Assembly: GCF_010730745.1 (NCBI RefSeq)
Contig: NZ_AP022615.1
Location: 1,488,001 to 1,552,000, forward strand
Reading direction: 5' to 3'
From: Mycobacterium heidelbergense
GTDB taxonomy: Bacteria > Actinomycetota > Actinomycetes > Mycobacteriales > Mycobacteriaceae
Length of the DNA: 64,000 nt
Shown: one piece after another, positions 41,570 through 49,175 of the stretch
Layout: every line of letters begins with the position of its first letter
Position numbering within the stretch: the stretch's first letter is position 1
The notes under the pieces: generated by a model
What the model was told of the DNA's origin: nothing
Seen by the model: the letters and a program-made list of their open reading frames with translations, nothing else
The model's database searches: none
Program-made: the position numbers and the translations under genes

Positions 41570-42211
41570 CTACGGCTGGCCGGGGAGCAGCCGCACCATC
41601 AGGCCGTTGCCTTCGGCCAGCACGGTGTCGTCCCCGTCGACCAATTCGGCCGACACGAACGCTTTGCGGCCCTCGGCGCCGGTGACCCGCCCGCGCACCA
41701 ACAGCGGCACATCGATGGGCGTGACCTTGCGGTAGTCGACGTGCAGGAAGGCCGTCCGGCTGATCGGCCGCCCCGCGGCGTGCGAGATCATCCCGAACAT
41801 GTGGTCAAACAGCAGCGGCAGCACCCCGCCGTGCACCGCATGGTTACCCCCGACGTGAAACCGGCTGAAATATCCCGTCATTTCGACCCCGTCGGGGGCA
41901 TACCGCGTCAACGTCCAGGGCGGCAGCAGCAGGCTACCCATACCGGGCAGGTCGGGCGTCCGCCCGGCCGGCGCCTTGCCTTCGACATCGGCCTGAAACG
42001 GCCCCAGCAGCTCCACCAGGGCCGCGGCGCGGTCGGCCGCGTCGTCCCAGACGTCGTCACCCGGGTCGGCGGACACCGCGAGGTCCTGCAGCCGGCGCAT
42101 CGCCGCGACGAACCGGCCGAATCCCGGGCCCGGGCTGGCGGGGCCGTATTCCGGGAAGCCGCCGTGATGCTCGTATTCGGGGTCGAGTTGTTTGGGATCG
42201 AAATCCGTCAC
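41570..42211 (-). CDS. Hotdog-fold acyl-CoA thioesterase
   Basis: A 213-residue PaaI-type thioesterase, similar to M. tuberculosis Rv0356c. The catalytic segment is HVGGNHAVHGGVLPLLFDHMFGM with HGG and Asp, followed by TAFLHVDYRKVTPIDVPL. The N-terminal 80 residues (DPKQLDPEYEHHGGFP) form an extension common in mycobacterial members. Its substrate is unknown. The ATG at 42211 overlaps the purA stop by 4 bp (ATGA), so it is the second gene of the purA operon. Confidence 0.86.
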   Translation of the reverse strand: MTDFDPKQLDPEYEHHGGFPEYGPASPGPGFGRFVAAMRRLQDLAVSADPGDDVWDDAADRAAALVELLGPFQADVEGKAPAGRTPDLPGMGSLLLPPWTLTRYAPDGVEMTGYFSRFHVGGNHAVHGGVLPLLFDHMFGMISHAAGRPISRTAFLHVDYRKVTPIDVPLLVRGRVTGAEGRKAFVSAELVDGDDTVLAEGNGLMVRLLPGQP

Positions 42212-43506
42212 GGGCGGGCCGCCAGGACGTCGCGGCGCACGATGGTCTGGTCACGCCCGGGGCCGACGCCGATGCACGAAACATGCGCCCCGGCAAGCTC
42301 TTCCAGCCGCAACACGTAATCACGCGCCTTGGCGGGCAGGTCGTCGAACTCCCGCGCGTCCGAGATGTCCTCCCACCAGCCCGGCAGCTCCTCGTAGACC
42401 GGCTCGGCACGGGCGAGATCGCTTTGGGTCATCGGCATGTCGCTGATGCGCGAGCCGTCGATCCGATACCCGACGCACACCGGCACCGTCTCCAGGCTGG
42501 AGAGCACGTCGAGCTTGGTCAGGAAGTAGTCGGTGATGCCGTTGACCCGGGTGGCGTAGCGGGCGACGACGGCGTCGAACCAGCCGCAGCGCCGGCGCCG
42601 CCCGGTGGTGACCCCGAATTCGCCGCCGGTCTTGGACAGGTACTCGCCGCTGGCGTCGAACAGCTCGGTGGGGAACGGGCCGGAGCCGACCCGGGTGGTG
42701 TAGGCCTTGAGGATGCCCAGCACGGCGGTGATCCGCGTCGGCCCGATCCCGGACCCGACGCACGCGCCGCCGGCCGTCGGATTCGACGACGTCACATAGG
42801 GATACGTGCCGTGGTCGACGTCGAGCAGCGTGCCCTGCGAGCCCTCGAGCAACACCGTCTCGCCGGCCTCCAGCGCGTTGTTGAGCAGCAGGCGGGTGTC
42901 GGCGATGCGGTGCCGGAACCCCTCCGCTTGCGCCAATAACGCCTCGACCACCTGGTCGGTCTCCAGCGCCTTGCGGTTGTAGACCTTGACCAGGATCTGG
43001 TTTTTGAGCTCCAGCGCGGCCTCGATCTTGCGGGCCAGCGGCTCGGGGTCGAGCACGTCGGCGACCCGGATCCCCATCCGCGCGATCTTGTCCTGGTAGC
43101 ACGGCCCGATGCCGCGGCCGGTGGTGCCGATCTTCTTGCTGCCCATGTAGCGCTCGGTGACCTTGTCGATGGCGACGTGATAGGGCAACAGCAGGTGCGC
43201 GTCGGCGGAGATCAGCAGCCTGGAGGTGTCGACACCACGGTCCTCGAGGCCCTTCAGCTCGTCGAGCAGCACGCCGGGATCCACCACGACGCCGTTGCCG
43301 ATGACGTTGGTGACGCCGGGCGTCAGCACCCCCGACGGGATCAGGTGCAGCGCGAAATTCTCGCCGGTGGGCAGGACGACGGTGTGCCCGGCATTGTTGC
43401 CGCCCTGATAGCGCACGACCCACTGCACGCGCCCGCCGAGCAGGTCAGTGGCCTTACCTTTGCCCTCGTCGCCCCACTGGGCGCCGATGAGGACGATTGC
43501 CGGCAT
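42208..43506 (-). CDS. purA: Adenylosuccinate synthetase
   Basis: A 432-residue GTP-dependent enzyme converting IMP + aspartate to adenylosuccinate. Phosphate loop GAQWGDEGKGKATDLL at residues 8-23, catalytic HTVVLP (His), GTTGRGIGPCYQDK, EGSQGTLLDVDHGTYPYVTSSN and the C-terminal Asp loop TTGRRRRCGWFD. Normal length. ATG at 43506. It is followed by the coupled thioesterase gene. The upstream 147 bp separate it from the divergent Rv0358-like gene. Counterpart of Rv0357c. Confidence 0.97.
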   Translation of the reverse strand: MPAIVLIGAQWGDEGKGKATDLLGGRVQWVVRYQGGNNAGHTVVLPTGENFALHLIPSGVLTPGVTNVIGNGVVVDPGVLLDELKGLEDRGVDTSRLLISADAHLLLPYHVAIDKVTERYMGSKKIGTTGRGIGPCYQDKIARMGIRVADVLDPEPLARKIEAALELKNQILVKVYNRKALETDQVVEALLAQAEGFRHRIADTRLLLNNALEAGETVLLEGSQGTLLDVDHGTYPYVTSSNPTAGGACVGSGIGPTRITAVLGILKAYTTRVGSGPFPTELFDASGEYLSKTGGEFGVTTGRRRRCGWFDAVVARYATRVNGITDYFLTKLDVLSSLETVPVCVGYRIDGSRISDMPMTQSDLARAEPVYEELPGWWEDISDAREFDDLPAKARDYVLRLEELAGAHVSCIGVGPGRDQTIVRRDVLAARP

Positions 43507-43653
43507 GACATGCTCCCACCTGATCGCGACCGTTTAAGCCTGCTTATTGTGGTCCAGCCGGTGACCCACCCTACCCAGGCGACGATGCGGGCCGCCTGCG
43601 GCCAGCTGTGGAGCCGGGCAAATCAGCTTAAGCCAGGAGGTTGCGAGGACCGC

Positions 43654-44268
43654 ATGCAAACCGTGGGGGTGTTGGTGTTCGGCGACCGGCGGGTGCCACG
43701 GCCGCTGACCGGCCTGCCGGTCCACACGGCCGAGATCGACGCCGCGATCGGGCCGTACCGACGCCTGGTGATCGTCGGCGGCGACGCCGACCTCGCCGCC
43801 GTGCTGACCCGATTGCTGCGCGCCGGCCGGCTCGACATCGAGGTGGCCTACGCGCCGCCCCGCCGCACCCGGGCGACCCGGATCTACCGCCTGCCCGCCG
43901 GACGCCGCGCGGCGCGGCGCGCCCTGCGCGGCTGCGCGCGGCGGGTCACCCTGGTCCGCGACGAAACCGGCTCGGCGATCGTGGGCCGGGCCGGCTGGCT
44001 GCCCGCCGACGATCGGCGGCACATCCACGGCGAGGCGGTCGTCGACGACACCGCGTTGTTCGACGGCGACGTCGCCGCGGTGTTCGTCGAGCCGACGCTG
44101 GCCATGCCGGGTCTGCGGGCCCGGGTGAGGCGCCGGTGGGTCGCCGGCCGCGCGGTCCAGCTGGGGAGCACCGGCGTCGTCGTGGTGCGCGACGGCGTCG
44201 CGGCGCCGCGCACGGCGCGCCGGTCGACGTTCTACCGCCACGTCGAGGGCTGGCTGCTGGTCCGGTAA
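43654..44268 (+). CDS. Conserved protein (Rv0358-like)
   Basis: A 204-residue cytosolic protein conserved in mycobacteria, unrecognised in function. It starts GVLVFGDRRVPRPLTGLPVH, has YRRLVIVGGDADLAAVLTRLLRAGRLDIEVAY, which resembles the N-terminal half of diacylglycerol-kinase-like NAD/ATP-binding folds, and a beta-rich Arg-dense C-terminal half. No catalytic motif is complete. Upstream is CCAGGAGG 15 bp before the ATG. Its stop TAA overlaps the -10 box of the following M50 gene. Confidence 0.72.
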   Translation: MQTVGVLVFGDRRVPRPLTGLPVHTAEIDAAIGPYRRLVIVGGDADLAAVLTRLLRAGRLDIEVAYAPPRRTRATRIYRLPAGRRAARRALRGCARRVTLVRDETGSAIVGRAGWLPADDRRHIHGEAVVDDTALFDGDVAAVFVEPTLAMPGLRARVRRRWVAGRAVQLGSTGVVVVRDGVAAPRTARRSTFYRHVEGWLLVR

Positions 44269-44271
44269 TTT
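44266..44271 (+). promoter_or_regulatory. -10 box for the site-2 protease gene (leaderless)
   Basis: TAATTT, formed partly by the stop codon of the upstream gene, lies seven bases before the GTG start at 44278. No ribosome site is visible, suggesting an additional leaderless transcript within the operon. Confidence 0.45.
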
Positions 44272-44277
44272 CGACCG

Positions 44278-45060
44278 GTGAGTTTTCCCGCTCGGCAACA
44301 CGAATCGGTGCGACCCAGCCCGATCTTTTTGGCCCTCATCGGATTGACGGCGGTCGGCGGCGTGCTGGCCTGGCTGGCCGGCGCGAGCGTGCGACCGCTG
44401 TCCTACGCCGGGGTGTTCGTCCTCGTGATCGCCGGCTGGCTGGTCTCGCTGTGCCTGCACGAGTTCGGGCACGCGGTGACCGCCTGGCGATTCGGCGACC
44501 ACGACGCCGCGGTCCGCGGCTACCTGACCCTGGATCCGCGGCGCTACAGCCACCCGGCGCTCTCGCTCCTGCTGCCGATGGTGGTCATCGCGCTGGGCGG
44601 GATCGGCTTGCCGGGCGCCGCGGTGTATCTGCGGACCTGGTTCATGACGCCGGCCCGCCGCACCCTGGTCAGCCTGGCGGGGCCGGCGGCCAACCTCGTG
44701 CTGGCGGTGCTGCTGCTGGCGCTGACACGGCTGCTGTACGACCCGGCCCACGCGGTGCTGTGGGCGGGCGTGGCCTTCTTGGGGTTCCTACAGCTCACCG
44801 CCGTGTTGCTGAACCTGCTGCCCATCCCGGGCCTGGACGGATACGACGCCCTGGAACCGCATTTGAGTCCCGAGACGCAGCGGGCGGTGGCACCGGCCAA
44901 GCAGTATGGCTTTTTCATCCTGCTGTTCCTGCTCCTGGCGCCGGTGGCCAACCAATGGTTCTTCGGGATCGTGCTCTGGGTGTTCGATTTCTCCGGTGTG
45001 CCGCACTGGCTGGTGTCCGCGGGCAACTCGCTGACCCGGTTCTGGAGCGCCTGGATCTAG
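44278..45060 (+). CDS. Site-2-protease-family (M50) membrane metallopeptidase
   Basis: A 260-residue polytopic membrane protease. Zinc motif HEFGHA (about residue 61-66) lies in the second helix and the third ligand in NLLPIPGLDGYDAL (about 181-194), the LDG pattern of site-2 proteases. About six membrane helices are predicted. It has no PDZ domain and is of the short class, like Rv0359. Such enzymes cleave membrane-bound signalling proteins or peptides; the substrate is unknown. GTG start, 9 bp after the Rv0358-like gene. Confidence 0.86.
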   Translation: MSFPARQHESVRPSPIFLALIGLTAVGGVLAWLAGASVRPLSYAGVFVLVIAGWLVSLCLHEFGHAVTAWRFGDHDAAVRGYLTLDPRRYSHPALSLLLPMVVIALGGIGLPGAAVYLRTWFMTPARRTLVSLAGPAANLVLAVLLLALTRLLYDPAHAVLWAGVAFLGFLQLTAVLLNLLPIPGLDGYDALEPHLSPETQRAVAPAKQYGFFILLFLLLAPVANQWFFGIVLWVFDFSGVPHWLVSAGNSLTRFWSAWI

Positions 45061-45063
45061 CCC

Positions 45064-45093
45064 TTGCAATACATGCGTCTCCACGCATATATT
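45064..45093 (+). promoter_or_regulatory. Metal-responsive-type promoter/operator of the CDF gene
   Basis: TTGCAA (45064-45069) and TATATT (45088-45093), spacer 18, place the start point at the ATG 45101, so the mRNA would be leaderless. An inverted repeat ATACATGCGT-ctcc-ACGCATATAT (45069-45092, 9 of 10 paired) covers the spacer and -10. This layout resembles ArsR/SmtB-family operators (NmtR, KmtR and relatives) that control metal exporters. The regulator is not encoded nearby. Confidence 0.65.
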
Positions 45094-45100
45094 TCTGGCT

Positions 45101-45982
45101 ATGGGAGCCGGCCACAACCACACGTCCCGGATGATCCCCCGCATGGTCATGGCCGCTGCGATCCTGGCGACGTTCTTCGCGGTGGAATTGACCACCTCGC
45201 TGTGGATCAACTCGATGGCGCTGCTGGCCGACGCCGGGCACATGCTGACCGACGTCGTCGCCGTCTTTATGGGCCTGACCGCCGTGATCCTGGCCCGGCG
45301 CGGCAGCTCGTCGCCCGCCCGCACCTACGGCTGGCACCGCGCGGAGGTGTTCACCGCGGTGGCCAACGCCGCGCTGCTGGTCGGGGTCGCGCTGTTCATC
45401 CTCTACGAGGCCGCCCAGCGGCTCAGCGAAGCCCCGTCCATCCCCGGCGTGCCGATGATCGTGGTGGCGCTGGCCGGCCTGGCCGCCAACCTCGTGGTGG
45501 CGCTGCTGCTGCGTTCACACTCGTCGGGAAGCCTGGCCGTCAAGGGCGCCTACATGGAGGTGATCGCCGACACCGTCGGCAGCCTGGGCGTGCTGATCGC
45601 CGGCGTGGTCACGGTCACGACGCACTGGCCGTACGCCGACGTGGTGGTCGCCGTGCTGGTCGCGTTGTGGGTGCTGCCCCGGGCCATCTCGCTGGCCCGC
45701 GACGCGCTGCGGATCCTTTCCGAATCGTCGCCGGCCCACATCGACGTGGAGGAGCTGCGCAGCGCGCTGGGGGCCGTCGCGGGCGTGACCGAGGTGCACG
45801 ACCTGCATGTGTGGACGCTGTCGCCCGGCAAGGACGTCTGCACCGCGCACCTGACCAGCGCCGGCGACTCCGCCCGGGTTCTGCAGGACGCCCGCGCGGT
45901 GCTGTCGGCGCGCGGGCTCGACCACGCCACCGTCCAGGTCGAGTGCCCGGACCGGGACGGCGACTGTACGGATAGCTTCTAA
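45101..45982 (+). CDS. Cation diffusion facilitator (zinc/divalent metal exporter)
   Basis: A 293-residue CDF transporter of the ZitB/CzcD type. Six membrane helices; metal-site acids in LLADAGHMLTDV (H-x-x-x-D on helix 2) and MEVIADTVGSLGVL (D on helix 5); a His-containing N-terminus (GAGHNHTSR) and a C-terminal cytoplasmic domain with VTEVHDLHVWTLSPGKDVCTAHL. It exports Zn2+ or related ions using proton exchange. M. tuberculosis has no copy at this locus. A strong operator precedes it. The stop overlaps the end of the DUF3151 gene by 4 bp. Confidence 0.92.
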   Translation: MGAGHNHTSRMIPRMVMAAAILATFFAVELTTSLWINSMALLADAGHMLTDVVAVFMGLTAVILARRGSSSPARTYGWHRAEVFTAVANAALLVGVALFILYEAAQRLSEAPSIPGVPMIVVALAGLAANLVVALLLRSHSSGSLAVKGAYMEVIADTVGSLGVLIAGVVTVTTHWPYADVVVAVLVALWVLPRAISLARDALRILSESSPAHIDVEELRSALGAVAGVTEVHDLHVWTLSPGKDVCTAHLTSAGDSARVLQDARAVLSARGLDHATVQVECPDRDGDCTDSF

Positions 45983-46392
45983 AGGCCCAGCGCTTCGCGG
46001 GCCGCGGGGTCGCAGTCGTCCAGCAGGTCGAGGCAGCGCAGGTACTCGTCGGTCTCGCCGATGGCGTCGGCGGCCCGCGCCAGCGCCGCCACGCAACGCA
46101 GGAAGCCCCGGTTGGGCTCGTGCGAATGCGGCACCGGCCCGAACCCCTTCCAGCCGTGGCGCCGCAGCTTGTCCAGGCCGCGGTGGTAGCCCGTGCGGGC
46201 ATAGGCGTAGGCGGTGACGGCCCTATCGGCGGCCAGCGCCTCCTCGGCAAGCGCCGCCCAGGCCACCGACGCCGACGGGTGCGCGGCCGCGACGAAGCTC
46301 GGGTTCTCGTTGGCGAGCAGTTGCGCCTCGGCTTCGCTGTCGCCGGGCAGCAGGATCGGATCGGGTCCCAGGAGGTCTCGCATCGACGTCAT
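45979..46392 (-). CDS. DUF3151 protein (Rv0360c-like)
   Basis: A 137-residue soluble protein of unknown function, found throughout actinobacteria. It consists of helices resembling TPR-type repeats: WAALAEEALAADRAVTAYAYARTGYHRGLDKLRRHGWKG (about 45-83, here cited in part) and FLRCVAALARAADAIGETDEYLRCLDLLDDCDP. ATG at 46392 starts MTSMRDLLGPDP; the frame is open to 46413. It is convergent with the CDF gene and divergent from the Rv0361-like gene 47 bp away. Confidence 0.8.
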   Translation of the reverse strand: MTSMRDLLGPDPILLPGDSEAEAQLLANENPSFVAAAHPSASVAWAALAEEALAADRAVTAYAYARTGYHRGLDKLRRHGWKGFGPVPHSHEPNRGFLRCVAALARAADAIGETDEYLRCLDLLDDCDPAAREALGL

Positions 46393-46439
46393 GGCGTCTA
46401 TTGTGCCGCCCACCGGGGTGTGGTCGCTAAGCTCGATTC

Positions 46440-47276
46440 ATGCCCAACGCACCCGAGCCCGACCGAGGCGCAACGCCGAAGCGGCCTGGGTTCGACCCAC
46501 GCGAATCCCGCGGCGAGCGCGCCTTTCAGGCCGGCGAAGACGCCCCCGAGGACTACCCTTTGGTGCCCCCGGACCCGGAGACCGAGACCGTGGTGATCAA
46601 CAAACCCGATCCGGACGACGACCCCGAGTCGCCGGAAGGCCAGCAGCGCGAACGGCGTTTCACCGCACCCGGCTTCGACGCCAAAGAGACGGCGATCATC
46701 GCCACTCCCGTGGAGCCCGCCACGGAGGTCTTCCCGCCGGCCGGGGAGGCGGCACAGCCGGGCACTCCCCCGAAAGTGGCTGTCCCACAATCGATTCCAC
46801 CCAGATTCGGGGCGAAGCTACGGACGTCGAGGCAATTCAACTGGGGCTGGGTGCTGGCGCTGGTCGTGATCGTGCTGGCGTTGGTGGCGATCGCGATCCT
46901 GGGCACCGTGCTGCTGACCCGCGGTAAACACTCGAAAGTCTCCGAGGAAGACCGGGTTCGGCACACCATCGCCCAATACGACGTCGCGGTGCAGAGGGGC
47001 GATCTGACCGCGCTGCGCACCATGACGTGCGGGAATTCCCGCGACGGATATGTGGACTACGACGAACGCGCGTGGCAGGAGACCTACGCGCGGGTCTCGG
47101 CGGCCAAGCAGTATCCGGTGATCGCCAGCATCGACCAGGTCGTCGTCAACGGGCAGCACGCCGAGGCGAACGTCACCACGTTCATGGCGTACGACCCATC
47201 GGTGCGTTCGACGCGCAGCCTCGACCTGCAGTACCGCGACGATCAGTGGAAGATCTGCCAGTCCCCCAGCGGCTGA
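46440..47276 (+). CDS. Single-pass membrane protein with NTF2-like extracellular domain (Rv0361-like)
   Basis: A 278-residue protein. The first 135 residues are disordered, acidic and Pro-rich; a membrane helix (about 141-163, LALVVIVLALVAIAILGTVLL) follows, and an extracytoplasmic domain of about 110 residues (VRHTIAQYDVAVQRGDLTALRTM ... WKICQSP) resembles the NTF2-like DUF4878 fold. Function unknown. ATG at 46440 follows TAAGCT (46428-46433) by six bases, so it may be leaderless. The long palindrome after its stop separates it from fba. Confidence 0.8.
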   Translation: MPNAPEPDRGATPKRPGFDPRESRGERAFQAGEDAPEDYPLVPPDPETETVVINKPDPDDDPESPEGQQRERRFTAPGFDAKETAIIATPVEPATEVFPPAGEAAQPGTPPKVAVPQSIPPRFGAKLRTSRQFNWGWVLALVVIVLALVAIAILGTVLLTRGKHSKVSEEDRVRHTIAQYDVAVQRGDLTALRTMTCGNSRDGYVDYDERAWQETYARVSAAKQYPVIASIDQVVVNGQHAEANVTTFMAYDPSVRSTRSLDLQYRDDQWKICQSPSG

Positions 47277-47285
47277 CGGTCGGCG

Positions 47286-47344
47286 TTGACTCTGCGCCCA
47301 CCAGGCCGTCTACTCGCACTTTTGCCTGGTAGACGCAGAGTCAA
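47286..47344. terminator. Bidirectional hairpin between the Rv0361-like gene and fba
   Basis: TTGACTCTGCG (47286-47296) pairs perfectly with CGCAGAGTCAA (47334-47344), and an inner ACCAGGC/GCCTGGT pair closes the stem further, around a loop containing CTCGCACTTTT. It lies between two convergent genes and would form a stable hairpin in either transcript. Two GGTTTAGGCC-like direct repeats follow (47365-47392). Confidence 0.65.
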
Positions 47345-47380
47345 AAGCGGCCCAGGCCTACGCCGGGTTTAGGCCCGGGT

Positions 47381-48412
47381 TTAGGCCAGGCTCTTCCCGG
47401 CGCAGCGCAGGTCGTTGCAGGCCTCGATCACACGCTCGGTCATGCCGGCCTCGGCCTTCTTGAGGTAGCTGCGCGGGTCGTAGACCTTCTTGTTGCCCAC
47501 CTCGCTATCGACCTTGAGCACGCCGTCGTAGTTGGTGAACATGTGACCGGCGATCGGGCGGGTGAACGCGTACTGGGTGTCGGTGTCGACGTTCATCTTC
47601 ACCACGCCGTAGCCCAGCGCCTCCTCGATCTCCGACTTCAGCGAGCCCGAGCCGCCGTGGAAGACGAAGTCGAACGGCTTGGCGTCGGAGGGCAGTCCAA
47701 GCTTGGTCGAGGCCACCTTCTGCCCCTCGGCCAGGATGTCCGGACGCAGCTTGACGTTGCCCGGCTTGTACACGCCGTGCACGTTGCCGAACGTCGCGGC
47801 CAGCAGGTACCTACCGTGCTCGCCGTGACCCAGCGCGTCGATGGTTTTCTCGAAGTCCTCGGGGGTGGTGTACAGCTTGTCGTTGATCTCGTTGGCGACG
47901 CCATCCTCCTCGCCGCCGACCACGCCGATCTCGATCTCGAGGACGATCTTGGCGGCCGCGGCCTGCTTGAGCAGCTCCTGCGCGATGGCCAGGTTCTCGT
48001 CGAGCGGCACGGCCGAGCCGTCCCACATGTGGGACTGGAATAGAGGATCGCCGCCCGCGCTCACCCGCTTAGCCGAGATTTCCAACAGCGGGCGCACGTA
48101 GCTGTCCAGCCTGTCCTTGGGGCAGTGGTCGGTGTGCAGCGCGACGTTGATCGGGTATTTGGCCGCGATGACGCGGGCGAACTCGGCCAGCGCCACGGCG
48201 CCGGTCACCATGTCCTTGACCCCGAGGCCGGACGCGAATTCCGCACCGCCGGTGGAGAACTGGATGATGCCGTCGCTGCCGGCGTCGGCGAAGCCCTTGA
48301 TCGCGGCGTTGACCGTCTCCGAGGAGGTGCAGTTGATGGCCGGGAAGGCGTAGGAGTTGTCCTTGGCGCGTCGCAGCATCTCGGCGTAGACCTCGGGCGT
48401 TGCGATGGGCAT
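47381..48412 (-). CDS. fba: Fructose-bisphosphate aldolase, class II
   Basis: A 343-residue zinc-dependent glycolytic/gluconeogenic enzyme cleaving fructose 1,6-bisphosphate. Zinc site VALHTDHCPKDRL, GDPLFQSHMWDGSAVPL, GNVHGVYKPGNV and FHGGSGS are characteristic. The ATG at 48412 starts MPIATPEVYAEML and has AGGAGG seven bases upstream; the longer frame to 48676 is spurious. Length matches M. tuberculosis Fba (Rv0363c), an essential enzyme. It is divergent from the DedA gene, 58 bp apart. Confidence 0.97.
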   Translation of the reverse strand: MPIATPEVYAEMLRRAKDNSYAFPAINCTSSETVNAAIKGFADAGSDGIIQFSTGGAEFASGLGVKDMVTGAVALAEFARVIAAKYPINVALHTDHCPKDRLDSYVRPLLEISAKRVSAGGDPLFQSHMWDGSAVPLDENLAIAQELLKQAAAAKIVLEIEIGVVGGEEDGVANEINDKLYTTPEDFEKTIDALGHGEHGRYLLAATFGNVHGVYKPGNVKLRPDILAEGQKVASTKLGLPSDAKPFDFVFHGGSGSLKSEIEEALGYGVVKMNVDTDTQYAFTRPIAGHMFTNYDGVLKVDSEVGNKKVYDPRSYLKKAEAGMTERVIEACNDLRCAGKSLA

Positions 48413-48456
48413 GAGCTCCTCCTGGCGGCTGGCTCTACCCAGTATCGCAACACCGG

Positions 48457-48462
48457 TATGTT
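48457..48462 (+). promoter_or_regulatory. -10 box for the DedA gene (leaderless)
   Basis: TATGTT lies eight bases before the GTG start at 48471 with no ribosome site in between, consistent with a leaderless transcript. The fba promoter must lie within the same 58-bp gap on the other strand. Confidence 0.45.
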
Positions 48463-48470
48463 GAGACATC

Positions 48471-49175
48471 GTGAGCACCGCCGTCACGGCCCTGCCGGAC
48501 ATCCTCGACCCGATGTACTGGTTGGGCGCCAATGGCGTCTTCGGCTCCGCGGTGCTGCCCGGCATCCTGGTCATCGTCTTCATCGAGACGGGGCTGCTGT
48601 TTCCGCTGCTGCCCGGCGAATCGCTGTTGTTCACCGGCGGGCTGCTGGCCGCGCACCCGGACCCGCCGGCGAGCATCTGGGTGCTGGCGCCATCCGTCGC
48701 GTTGGTCGCGGTGCTGGGCGATCAAACCGGATACTTCATCGGGCGGCGGATCGGGCCGGCCCTGTTCAAGAAGGAAGACTCCCGGTTCTTCAAGAAGCAC
48801 TACGTGACCGAGTCGCACGCGTTCTTCGAGAAGTACGGGCCCTGGGCGGTCATCCTGGCCCGGTTCGCGCCGTTCGTGCGGACGTTCGTCCCGGTGGTGG
48901 CCGGGGTGTCGTACATGCGCTATCCGGTGTTCCTCGGGTTCGACATCGTCGGCGGCATCGCCTGGGGCGGCGGGGCGACGCTGGCCGGCTACTTCCTGGG
49001 CACCGTGCCGTTCGTCCACCAGAACCTGGAAAAGATCATCCTGGCCATCCTGTTCGTCTCGCTGCTGCCCGCGTTCATCGCGGCGTGGCGCGGCTACCGG
49101 GGGCGCCGCCGCGCCGCCGGCCGGCAGCCCGACTCAGGACACCCGGCTTCGGCGGTACGCAACGAAAGCGTCTAG
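48471..49175 (+). CDS. DedA/SNARE-associated family membrane protein
   Basis: A 234-residue polytopic membrane protein. Family marks: FIETGLLFPLLPGESLLFTGGLLA (E-x-G-x-x-x-P-x-P-G-E, about residues 38-60, cited in part), GYFIGRRIG, and ARFAPFVRTFVPVVAGVSYM with the conserved Arg and Gly. DedA proteins take part in lipid (undecaprenyl or phospholipid) flipping and membrane energetics. Counterpart of Rv0364. Its 3' end overlaps the end of the convergent acetoacetyl-CoA synthetase gene by 42 bp. Confidence 0.9.
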   Translation: MSTAVTALPDILDPMYWLGANGVFGSAVLPGILVIVFIETGLLFPLLPGESLLFTGGLLAAHPDPPASIWVLAPSVALVAVLGDQTGYFIGRRIGPALFKKEDSRFFKKHYVTESHAFFEKYGPWAVILARFAPFVRTFVPVVAGVSYMRYPVFLGFDIVGGIAWGGGATLAGYFLGTVPFVHQNLEKIILAILFVSLLPAFIAAWRGYRGRRRAAGRQPDSGHPASAVRNESV

